A stretch of 32,890 nucleotides of DNA from Hondaea fermentalgiana (taxonomy: Eukaryota > Sar > Bigyra > Thraustochytrida > Thraustochytriidae), in the NCBI GenBank assembly GCA_014084085.1, contig NPFB01000019.1:402275-435164 (forward strand). The letters are read 5' to 3'. Position 1 is the first letter of the stretch, and each line of letters begins with the position of its first letter. A program made the translations under genes and the position numbers. Below the pieces are notes generated by a model. It saw only the letters and a program-made list of their open reading frames with translations, made no database searches and was not told the origin of the DNA. Positions 1 to 8,464 of the stretch are shown here, one piece after another.

Positions 1-313
1 TGCAGCTCCCTCCATTGCCTTTATAATTACCGATTTATGGTCTCGTTGACTGTTAGAGCAGAGCATTTGGAGCAGAGCAGAGCAGAGCATTTAGAGCAGA
101 GCAGCAGAGCAGAGCAGAGCAGGACCCGAGCCGCTCGCGTGCAGACGCGCAAGGCTCGCGCACGCCGAGCGCGCGGAGGAGCGCGTCCGGCAGGAGAGCC
201 GAGACCCGCGCTGCGGCCAGGCCCGCGCGCTGCGCGCCGGCGCGCTGCAGCCGGCTAGCCCGCGAGATCGCACGCGCGCACAGCGGAACCAGGAGTGGCT
301 GGCGGAGCGCGCC
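1..313. repeat. 5' spacer with (AGAGC)n microsatellite
   Basis: Leader and promoter region of the methyltransferase gene. Positions about 54-121 are a slightly interrupted AGAGC/AGC microsatellite. The same unit recurs at 12622-12648 upstream of the PH-domain gene. The rest, up to the ATG at 314, is very GC-rich (CGCGCG-type) and I see no open frame that looks like protein. Confidence 0.7.
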
Positions 314-1387
314 ATGGCGGAGACCGCGGGCGACGCGGCCGCGGCGCAGGGCCAGGGCCGCGAGCACGGCGAGGCGAAGGTGCCTGTGCAGGAGGCGACC
401 TTGAAAGATGCCGGCGAGTTTGGGGACAGCGATCGCGAGGTCGCCATGGTGGCCAGCTCGCTCAATTCCATGCAGGTCGAGGGCGGCGGCGACGCGGCCT
501 CGCCAGGCGTTGGCCAAGGCGAGGCACAAAGCAGCGCGCAGGACGCAAAGAAGGCTGCACGCTCTGATGGAGGTCAAAAGGACGAGTCCGATGATGGTGA
601 CGAGTCTGAAGATGAGGACGATGGAGGATTCGGCTTTTTCAACCCAGACCTCTTCACCAGCAACGTCGAGTATGAGTTGAGCGAATTCCGCTTCTCGCGC
701 AAACCAGAAGACGGATGTACCGTTGATGCCAAGGAGGCGGAGGAGGACTTGATCATCAAGCTCTCGTACCTGCATGCGAGCAACCAGCTCATTGAAAAAT
801 TCGTCTCGCGGGTCGTCTGGCCTTCTGCCGAGGAGATGGCGCGGTATTTTACGGCGAACCCTTCCCTTGTACGCGGCAAGCGAATCTTGGAGCTGGGAAG
901 TGGAACAGGTCTCTGCGGCATCACGATGGCGCGTCTTGGGGCCGCTAGCGTTGTCCTCACGGACTATAACGAGGCCTCGGTAGAACTCCTTCAGGAAAAC
1001 ATTGACTTGAATAGTGCAGGTGATGTCTGTTCGACGGCGCGCCTCGTATGGGGAGACGACGCGGCGTGTGCTGAAATTCTCGAGGGCATGGGCTTGGAGC
1101 ACTTTGACCTCGTCGTTGGCACTGATGTCGTTTACGAACCCGAATGCATTCAGCCATTGCTTCAGAGCGCACGAGCTTTTCTCAATGGCAGCAAATCCAG
1201 TCGATTTTTTCTTGCAAACCACACGCACCGCTATGGGACCTACGCGGAGCTTGTCCACACGACTGCGGCAAGTCTCGGCTTTTCTGAGAGCGTGCAGACG
1301 CCCATCACATGCGAAGAGGGCCAGATTGACTTTTCTATATTCTCACTCCTTGGCGCTGGTGCCGCTGATGCTGCGGCTTCGTCATGA
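314..1387 (+). CDS. METTL21-like protein lysine methyltransferase (Methyltransf_16 family)
   Basis: A 357-residue protein, intronless, starting at an ATG in a good context (GCCATGG). Residues 1-120 are disordered and end in an acidic run (ESDDGDESEDEDDGG). The methyltransferase domain follows. It has the family's VVWPSAEEMARY block (167-177), S-adenosylmethionine motif I ILELGSGTGLCGI (191-203), acidic post-I VVLTDYNE (213-220) and DLVVGTDVVYEP (265-276), with the D-x-VY signature of the METTL21/METTL22/EEF-KMT group. Members trimethylate lysines on chaperones and elongation factors, usually in the cytosol. The substrate cannot be deduced here. The acidic N-terminal extension is longer than in METTL21A-type enzymes. 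The fold and family are well supported; the exact orthologue is not. Confidence 0.86.
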   Translation: MAETAGDAAAAQGQGREHGEAKVPVQEATLKDAGEFGDSDREVAMVASSLNSMQVEGGGDAASPGVGQGEAQSSAQDAKKAARSDGGQKDESDDGDESEDEDDGGFGFFNPDLFTSNVEYELSEFRFSRKPEDGCTVDAKEAEEDLIIKLSYLHASNQLIEKFVSRVVWPSAEEMARYFTANPSLVRGKRILELGSGTGLCGITMARLGAASVVLTDYNEASVELLQENIDLNSAGDVCSTARLVWGDDAACAEILEGMGLEHFDLVVGTDVVYEPECIQPLLQSARAFLNGSKSSRFFLANHTHRYGTYAELVHTTAASLGFSESVQTPITCEEGQIDFSIFSLLGAGAADAAASS

Positions 1388-1934
1388 CATTCTGATTCCA
1401 AACGTAAATAATTTCAAACGTAAATCAAATTGCGATTGGTCATCTGCATTCTCGTTGTGTCAATCTCGGCTTTAAAAAAAAAATGAGAACCTTGTTCAAT
1501 AGCAAGCGCGAGCAACACCGGGATGTCCATCGCGCCAAAGAGAAAATTGCACCTCAACTACGAGACTCAACCCAAGTACAAGTCGTTGAGACCATGCAGC
1601 CACAAAGCTGAAGGTCAAAGGCTCGAAACGAAGTGCAGGTCTCCGTCCATGATGTAGGAAGGAGAAAAAAAAAAGTTGAAGAACGCGAAAGAAAAGAACG
1701 ACAAAACAAAAACTTGTCCTTGACAAGTTCTCCCCTCTCACAATTGATGTGCAGCGAGCGGCACGTGCAGCAGACCCCCAACTCGCAGCCTGATCGAGGC
1801 TACGAGCGAGCAAGCGAGCGGACAGTCGAGGCAGAGAGGGGAGGACGCACGCGAAGCGTACTCCGACTGCGACTGGTCTGGGGACAGCGGGCCGGCGTGC
1901 AAGCCCGGGGAAGTAAACTTTGACGGTCGGGGCT
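1388..1934. other. Spacer between methyltransferase and TauE-like genes
   Basis: About 550 bases, presumed to hold the 3' end of the methyltransferase transcript and the promoter of the transporter. It is A/T-richer at the start (AAACGTAAATAATTT near 1398) and has an A-run at about 1472. A CACGTG E-box-like hexamer lies at 1762-1767. I see no convincing ATG-initiated coding frame. Confidence 0.5.
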
Positions 1935-2873
1935 ATGATGGAGTTGGCGGTGTGGCAGGGGGTACTCCTTGCTGCGACGGCGTCCTTGACCGCCGTGGCC
2001 TCGGCTGTGCTTGCCGTCTCGGCATATCTGGTTGTCTTTCCGGTGCTCGTAAGCGCGCTAGAGATGGATGCAATCCAGGCCGTCTTTGTGTGCTTTATTA
2101 TCGACCTCTGGAACGGCCTCGTCATTTGCTTCTGGTACCGACGAAGTTTTGCAGACACGGAGCCTGTCGCAATTGTGGTTGGTCTCGTGGCATGTCTCGT
2201 TGCTGCCGTCGCCTGCGCTGCAACCTATGGTATTGGTTTCATCAAATCAAATGGTGGTTCGCTCGGAGTGGGCGTGAGTGCCGTGGTTATTTTCATGGGT
2301 CTTATGTTTCTCCGAAGGGCATATCGGTTGCCAAAATCAGGCGCACCGAGCGAGGGGCCAGCTGGCCTTGAAATCGTCGCAGACTCCGGTGTCAAACCGG
2401 AATTGAAATCTGATGATGTAGAGAAAGCCTCCAATTCTGAAGTAGATCAGAGGGCAACAAAAAGCGCAGAGAACGCCGCATCAAAGAGTGGAGTGCGATG
2501 GGTCTTGTTTGCGCTCGTCTTTGCTTGGGGCGGAGTAGCCATGGGCACTTTTGGATTCGGGGGTGGAAACTTTATTGCGCTTTGCTTCATCATCATTAAA
2601 AAATGGGGATTGCTGCCAAGCACAGCCGCGGGGGGGCTCATCTCCTTTCTTACACTTTTCTCTCTCGCGGCTCTTTTCGTTTACCGCCAAGAGGTGGACT
2701 GGAATGCTCTCAAGGTGCCACTGTCTGTGGTTCTACCATTTGACGGGGTTTTGGTGGTTCTTGCGACTTCTTTTGCAAAGAAACTACCGGAGCGAGAGAT
2801 GACCTTTGCCGTTGGAATCATGCTTGCGTTGCTGGGCTCCTTTGCAGTAATCTATGGCGCTGTGGTGAAGTAA
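1935..2873 (+). CDS. TauE/SafE-family membrane transporter
   Basis: A 312-residue polytopic membrane protein, intronless. The frame is open back to 1920, but only through a TTG. The first ATG is at 1935 (a second at 1938), so I start there. About eight hydrophobic segments form two halves (roughly residues 8-128 and 187-311), separated by a charged loop at 130-186. The second half begins with WGGVAMGTFGFGGGNFIALC, followed by LPSTAAGGLISF. This glycine-rich block plus 'P-x-x-A-x-x-x' stretch is typical of TauE/SafE proteins, which export or import anions such as sulfite, sulfoacetate or organosulfur compounds. The family is common in bacteria and patchy in protists and plants. Substrate and membrane are unknown. 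Confidence 0.78.
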   Translation: MMELAVWQGVLLAATASLTAVASAVLAVSAYLVVFPVLVSALEMDAIQAVFVCFIIDLWNGLVICFWYRRSFADTEPVAIVVGLVACLVAAVACAATYGIGFIKSNGGSLGVGVSAVVIFMGLMFLRRAYRLPKSGAPSEGPAGLEIVADSGVKPELKSDDVEKASNSEVDQRATKSAENAASKSGVRWVLFALVFAWGGVAMGTFGFGGGNFIALCFIIIKKWGLLPSTAAGGLISFLTLFSLAALFVYRQEVDWNALKVPLSVVLPFDGVLVVLATSFAKKLPEREMTFAVGIMLALLGSFAVIYGAVVK

Positions 2874-3672
2874 GAAAAGGGTGATGTAGTTATAGTTAGT
2901 AAACTGGACCAACTAGGCGAGTGCCTGCCTATGCACCGCCTGAGGATAGTTGGACAGGAAACAAGATTGTTGTGTATAAGCTATGAATGTTTTGAGCGAA
3001 AAAAAAACGATGATGAATATGTGTGACATTGCAAATACGAACTGGGTGCTGCGGTGCAAGAGACGATTTTAAAAGTGAGAGAATGAGAGAGGGCATTTGT
3101 TGACACCTGCTAGAATTGCGCACGAGACAGATAGAAATAAAATTGTGGCAGCCTCGAGAGATAGAAGGGTAAAATGTGCAGGCTTCTGTGGACCTTATGC
3201 CGTGCGACCGACAATGTAAAAGAAGGCCGCGTCACTTGCGTTTCTACTCTATTTCCATGGGTCACATCAAAGCGACCTGTTTCTGATTTAGAACCGTGAG
3301 ACGAAACAATACAATGTCGACGCGAGACAGAAACAGCACGTCTGCTACATTGAGGAGGACTTGGAACCACAGCTTCGAACTGGTGTGGACTCTTTTCAGA
3401 TGAATGAGGCGACCAAGCGGCTCGCTCGACGCCAAATTGGATGTGCGAATGAAAAAAAAGGGCCTCTTGCAAGACTCGCAAGCTTATCCCGCACAACTAC
3501 ACCACGCAGGGCACTCGGTGTATAGCCCACAGCAGACAACGAGGATGTAACAGAAAAGCTGACAGGAAGACAGCTTGAGGACAGAGAACAGACAAAGGGA
3601 AAAGCGGGAGTGAGACAGCGGGAAGAGAGCGAGAGAAAGAGCCCAGAGACCTCTCTGTGGGGGGCAATTGGG
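2874..3672. other. Convergent 3' spacer
   Basis: About 800 bases between two genes reading towards each other, so it presumably carries both 3' untranslated regions. It is A/T-richer and purine-rich (GAGAGAAAG-type), with AATAAA at about 3136. I find no gene in it. Confidence 0.5.
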
Positions 3673-5338
3673 TTAAAAGTCTGGATCCTCTGTAAAATCG
3701 ACGTCGCTGTTTTCGAGATCACAATGGTATTTTTTTCGGAGCTGCTTGTTGATGGCAGCGCGACCGTTTCGAATTCCCCATCGTAGAATTGCGTCAATAC
3801 CGCCGTTTGTGAGCTTGGAGGGGTCGTAGACTGCGTAGAACTCTTCGAGATCGAGACGCAGCTTGTTCATGCGGTCCGCGAACTCTGTGAGATCCTCGAG
3901 ATATTTTACCTTGAGTTGCTTGTTGAGCGCTGGCAGTCCATGTTTGCAGGTCCAAAGATAGATGGACTGCACGCCACCCGTGTTGATTTTCCGTTGATCG
4001 TACTTGGAGTAGAAGAGCTCGAGAAGCGGTCTGACAAAAACCGGGACTCGACCATGTGCTGCGCGCTCTTCCTTATCGCGAAAAGATCGCCGCAAAAGCG
4101 AGCGAATGGAGATGCGCCTCGACGGCTCCGGCGTGGGGCTCGCCGTGGATGCACTGGACGCCGGAATAGGTCTCTCGACCCCATGCTCGAATTCTTCGAG
4201 CGTGACGCCGTATTTTTGTACGAGTTTTTCGTTCAGCGACCCAAGACCCTTGCGCCGGACATAGTCAACAAGGTCGTCGACTCCTTTTCGTAGCCGGTCG
4301 GTGTCGTATTTGGAGTAAAACGCGAGAAGGCGCTCTCTGACCGTGGCGGCACCGCTGCCGTGTGTGCTCACCGAGGACGCCCCCATGGAGGCCACGGAGC
4401 GTCGATCGCTCTGGTACCCGGACTGTCCGTGGTGCGCCATAAAGGACTCTGCAGGCGCCATTCTGCCGCCCTGTTCGGCTGCCTCGGCAGCGAGGAGCTC
4501 CTCGTACATGCGCTGCTCGAATTCGGGCAAGGACTCGCCGTACTTTTCAAAGAGGCGGTCATTGAGCTCGTCTTCGCCATGGGTCATGGCCCCTGTGCAA
4601 TTCATCCAAGACAGAAGAAAAAGAAAAAAAGCAAGTGTTAGCGGAGCACTTTACGATAACGCGCGCGTCCCCCGTCGCACCCACGCCACTAGCATCCTCC
4701 GTTCTCCAACCCACTCGGCTTCCACTCTCAACTCCAACCCAGGCCACATCTTTATCAACCTGCAGAGTACGCAAGGTTTCCTTTTCTCATCCCGTCTCCG
4801 ATTCTTTGTTTCCTTATAAATTGTCGTCCCCTTGCTCTGCTCTACATTGTTCTGGCCAGCGCCGCGGTCGAAGGTCTGTCTAACCAGCCAGCAGGAGGGG
4901 ATGCCAATCTAGAACCAGACCGGTCGGCCATCGCATCGCAACCTTTCTCGACCTCGACGCACGGCCCAAGACATCACCTCACATCGCATCACATCTTTTA
5001 TGACATCGCATCTTGTGACATCACATCAACACAGCCAGCCTCTCTCAACCCCCGAACTCGACTCGCAGGCGAGTCCTCAGGAACGTACAATCAACGATGT
5101 GGCCGATGCCCTGGTTGACGCGCTCGGACTCGTAGACGAGGTAGAACTGCTGCAGGCGCTCGAAGAGCTCCGTGCGCGCGTCCTCGTCGACCTTCTCCTC
5201 GTCCACGCCGAGGGGCGACAGCGATGCCGCGGAGTGGACTCTGGTAATGTCCTCCGGCGAGAGCCCCGGCGGCGGCGCGAGGCCATCCCCGCGCCGCACG
5301 CGCGGCGGCGGGACCGGCGGCGTGCGCTGCGCCTGCAT
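3673..5338 (-). CDS. Two-exon protein with four ~46-residue FY...KYG repeats
   Basis: Exon 1 runs 5338-5089 and exon 2 runs 4592-3673, giving 389 residues. The intron starts GTACGT, has a CTAAC branch-point candidate at 4641-4637, a long pyrimidine tract and a GCACAG end. Splicing (phase 1) creates Trp84 and completes the first repeat. Exon 1 supplies QQFYLVYESERVNQGIGHIVD and exon 2 continues WAMTHGEDELNDRLFEKYG. Four repeats start near residues 64, 176, 277 and 335, with consensus FYxxYDxxxlxxGgxxxilxwxxkxGxxxlNkqLxxKYgxdLxeF. Spacing from FY to KY is near-constant at 36-37 residues. The rest is Ser/Ala/Pro-rich and disordered. From memory, similar 'FYxKYnPxK...L..KYG' elements recur in stramenopile and kinetoplastid proteins of unknown role. 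I do not assign a function. The ATG at 5338 has A at -3. Confidence 0.83.
4593..5088 (-). other. Intron of the FY...KYG repeat gene
   Basis: 496 nt on the minus strand, from GTACGT (5088) to GCACAG (ending 4593). A CTAAC branch-point candidate lies about 44 nt from the acceptor. It contains a degenerate CACATC/GCATC repeat at about 4970-5029. Neither reading frame across it gives the repeat periodicity that splicing gives. Confidence 0.85.
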
Positions 5339-6600
5339 GCTCGCTAAGCTCGCTGCCTCGCTCCTGCTCGCGCTCGCGATCGCGCTCGCGCTCGCGCTCG
5401 CGTCCTCGCTCGCTTGCTCGCCTCGGCGTCGCGTGGCGTCGCGTGCGGAGCTTGCGTTTTTGCCCTGCGAGCTCGCGCCTCTCTCTCTGCGCGCCTGCCG
5501 GGCGCGCCGCAAGTGCGGAGTTTCCGCGCCGCAAGTGGCGCAAAGCCGGGGGTGCACTTGCGCCGGGCGCGCCGCAAGTGCGCTATGGCGCGGCCGCGCA
5601 GCCTTGCTTGCTTGCTTGCTTCCTTCTTTCTGAAACCTACTTCCTCTTCTGTTTGTTTGGTGTTCCCCAGTGCCGATGAAATGAGCTAGCTCAAGCCGCA
5701 CGAGCTCGCTCGCTCGAGTGCGTGCTTGCTTGCTTGCTTGCTTGCTTGCCTGCACCCGGTCTGGCAGCTTGGGCTTGTCGAGGCTTGCTTGCCTGCCTAC
5801 TCGCGGCGGCTGGGCGCGTGGGCTTGTGCTGGCTGGCGACCGCTGACGAGTTGGAAAGAAGATGGAAAAAAGGCGAGGGTCACTTCCCTGCGCAGCGCAG
5901 TGACCCGGCCCAGCCCAGCACCCAAGCTCCAAGCTCCAAGCTTGCCAGACCCGACGGAGCGAGCAAGCAAGAACACGAGCGAGCGAGAGAGAGAAAGAGC
6001 GAAGGCGCGCGGGCCGGCCGGTCGGAGCGACGGCCGAAGACGAGAGAATGAAAGAATGAAAGAAGATGAAGGCTGCGCAAGTCGCGGGCCAGAAGGTGTG
6101 TACCGGATCTGGGACTATAAATGGACCGGCTGTGGGAAGACTGCAGTCGAAAGGCGGGGCTGTGGGCGGCTGGCAGGGCTGCTGTGGGGCCGGGCGCGCG
6201 CCATTAGGGGACGAGGGGCCGCCGGCAGCCTGCAAGGGAAAGGACAGCGCCGCGCGAGCAAGCCTCCTCCCACCGCGTGCTTGTGCTTGTGCTTGATTTG
6301 TCTTGCCTTGTCTTGGCTTGCCTTGTCTTGCCTTGGCTTGGCTTGGCTTGGCTTGGCTTGCTTTGGCGTGGCGTGGCGTGCCAGGAGACGATAGGCGTGC
6401 ACGACCAACCGCCCTCATTCGCAGGCGCAGCGTGTGCGTGCGCGCGTGGGTGCTGCGCATGATAAAGTGCGCGTTTAGGGGTGTGGCCTCTGATGACGAT
6501 GACATGCCTCATCCCCAGCTCCAACGCGCCGCGCTCTGCGACGGAAAAAGCGAAGAGGCAGACACGCGAAGGAGGGCGAGCACAAGCGCAAGCTAAAAAT
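5339..6600. repeat. GC-rich microsatellite-dense spacer
   Basis: Upstream region of the minus-strand repeat gene. It contains (GCTCGC)n at about 5366-5420, (GCTT)n at 5604-5622 and 5723-5749, and (CTTGG)n at about 6299-6363. A cluster of CGCAAGTGCG elements (5500-5582) is listed separately. Long frames on both strands here translate into Arg/Ala/Ser-rich low-complexity products without domains, so I do not call genes. Confidence 0.65.
5500..5582. promoter_or_regulatory. Cluster of four CGCAAGTGCG / GCACTTGCGC elements
   Basis: Copies lie at 5508-5517 (CGCAAGTGCG), 5530-5540 (CGCAAGTGGCG), 5554-5563 (GCACTTGCGC, opposite orientation) and 5573-5582 (CGCAAGTGCG). The 18-mer GGGCGCGCCGCAAGTGCG is an exact direct repeat at 5500-5517 and 5565-5582. 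The cluster is 160-245 bases upstream of the ATG at 5338 (minus strand). The same decamer lies upstream of PEX5 at 32535-32544. A binding-site role is inference from clustering and position. Confidence 0.5.
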
Positions 6601-7700
6601 CACGAGCAAGGCTTGACCGCCAAACAAGATGAGCCGGAGGCGATGCATGCGTCCGGGCGTGAGTCTTTCGAGGACCAAAGGCCGGCATAAATGCCCTAGC
6701 CAGCGGCAGTGGCGCATGCCATCAAAGCCAACGCAGAGGGCATTGTCAAGCCAGGGCTCGTCGCGTGCAGCGCCCGTCGTTGCGTTGCAACCTTTGGCGG
6801 CGGGATGTAGTATGTATGTGACTACACTTCGCAAGTGCCAGTGGCGTGGGCATACGTTCGACACGGGCCCGAGGGGACAGCGCTTGCGGCAGCGGCTGAG
6901 TGCAAGTCTTCAAGCACGTCGGCGGACGAGTCCGGTCTGGAATCGGTTGGAGTTACTCCCTGTCCGGTGAGAGAACGTCGTGCGGAAGAGCTGGTCGGCT
7001 GCCAGGAAGATGGACAAGTGCGGCGCCTGAACGAGCATTGAGAGAAAGGTTGGTGCGGGCAGACCCATTTCGCAACCAAGATACTGTCGCGTGCGGTACC
7101 TTCCTCCCTTCCGAGACTTGTTCTCGCCTCGCGGTAATCTAGATGGGACAATAACGTCACCCAGATTGCTGTTCCGTGCACGAAAAGAAACAACACTTCT
7201 TTGTTTTGGTCCACTCGTTACGGTCTGCCGATTGCTGTTTGACATTAAAATGCGGGCTCATCTGACCCTTTGGGTGATTCGGTTGGAATCTTGCGCCGAT
7301 CAGCCAACATACTCTTGACTGAACAAGTCTTTCAGGCTATCCGCTGCCGCGATCACAGAGGTTCAATGAGGGCATGGGTAGTACAATCAGCCAGGCGAAT
7401 TGATCGCGAACTAGCAAGCTTCATTGAGCGTCATGAACAAATATCCATGCTCGCGTTGCGCAACGCCATTGCGTTGAACTTCTTGCTGTAGGCTGAAATA
7501 CCATTTCTTACCCTTCAAAGGTTTGTTTATGCATGTTAGCGTGCACGACTTGGCCAACGTGAGATCTTGAGACCACCACGAGATAATCGACGATACCCAT
7601 TACGGTGAGCTAGCTATCACCTTAACACCAGGTGGTAAACGGCTGTAGCTGGTCCGGTTGGATGTCGAACGTGCCGGTCCTTGAGAGGACGACGTTTCGC
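6601..7700. other. Unannotated spacer, no gene recognised
   Basis: About 1.1 kb of moderately GC-rich, mostly unique sequence. Open frames of 60-130 codons exist but lack conserved motifs, and the longest minus-strand one (7214-6822) begins with GTG, not ATG. I searched by eye for tRNA and spliceosomal RNA signatures and saw none. An unspliced non-coding transcript or remote promoter cannot be excluded. Confidence 0.4.
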
Positions 7701-7749
7701 TCAGTTCTTACGGAAGATTTTTGGATGCTTTTTCGATTGATACATCTCC

Positions 7750-8026
7750 TCTACTGCTAATCTACTCTGAAAGCTGATTCCCTGGCTCGAGTATTTGATT
7801 TGATGCTTCAAGTGATCGATTTGCTACGCTGATCAATTCTCCGCTTTGAGCCTCGATTGCTAATTTTGAATGCTATTTTTTCATGCTTCGAGTTTTAAAA
7901 TCTACGAATGCGAACTTTTCTCTTTTGAACGCTACTTTCCTACTTCAGAAAAATGCTACTAAACAAAGTTCGATTGCTAATCTTCCTGCCACGCTATAGA
8001 TGCTATTTATTGACTTCCGAGTGCTA
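7750..8026. repeat. AT-rich island studded with GCTA tetramers
   Basis: Ten GCTA tetramers occur in about 270 bases (at 7756, 7823, 7859, 7872, 7931, 7955, 7976, 7993, 8002, 8023), where roughly one is expected by chance. CGATTGCTAAT occurs twice exactly (7854-7864 and 7971-7981). Related TGCTT and GCTGAT words lie between. The composition is clearly more A/T-rich than the neighbouring DNA. It lies 440-715 bases upstream of the NIPA-like ATG. Function unknown. Confidence 0.5.
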
Positions 8027-8464
8027 GATCCTCTCGGACCATCTGCTCCAAATTCGTACAGTAAATCCCCCCCCCCTTTCGCCTCGCCATCCTCCCCCAA
8101 AAATTAATGCATCTCTTCGACCGCTATTCAGGAAACCACATTTGAGTGGAGAGCACGTAACTCGTCGTGCAGCAGCGGTCCTCCCTTCGTGTTCGTTTCT
8201 CTCCCCCCCACCGCATACGATCATGCTTTGGGTTCCCTGCTTACCAGTGATGTCCCCCTCTTCCCCCCCTCGATGTTTTTCCGGTGACACCACCAACGAT
8301 GACGGCGCAAAGAATTCGACGCGGCTGTTGAGCATACACTGCAAGAGAGCGATCGCGCGAGGGCGGGGGCGGGGGCGGGCAGCGGGCCAAAGAGCATTGC
8401 GGGCGGGCCCAGCCCCGGTTCCCGGTCCCTGGAGACCGCTGGCCACAAGGTCGGAGGACTGCCC
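8027..8464. other. Leader region of the NIPA-like gene
   Basis: About 440 bases, pyrimidine-rich, with a run of ten C at 8067-8076 and further CCCC tracts near 8200-8270. It is presumably promoter and 5' untranslated sequence. No separate gene seen. Confidence 0.45.

Noticed and set aside
1920..1934. Upstream TTG start for the TauE-like protein
   Set aside because: A TTG start is not expected in a eukaryotic nuclear gene; the ATG at 1935 comes 5 codons later.
5045..6505. 486-codon minus-strand open frame
   Set aside because: Most of it is Arg/Ala/Ser/Gln low complexity from microsatellites. Only the last part before 5089 is real (exon 1 of the repeat protein), starting at the ATG at 5338.
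6475..7500. Small open frames in the unannotated spacer as genes
   Set aside because: No motif, inconsistent codon character, and the longest lacks an ATG start.
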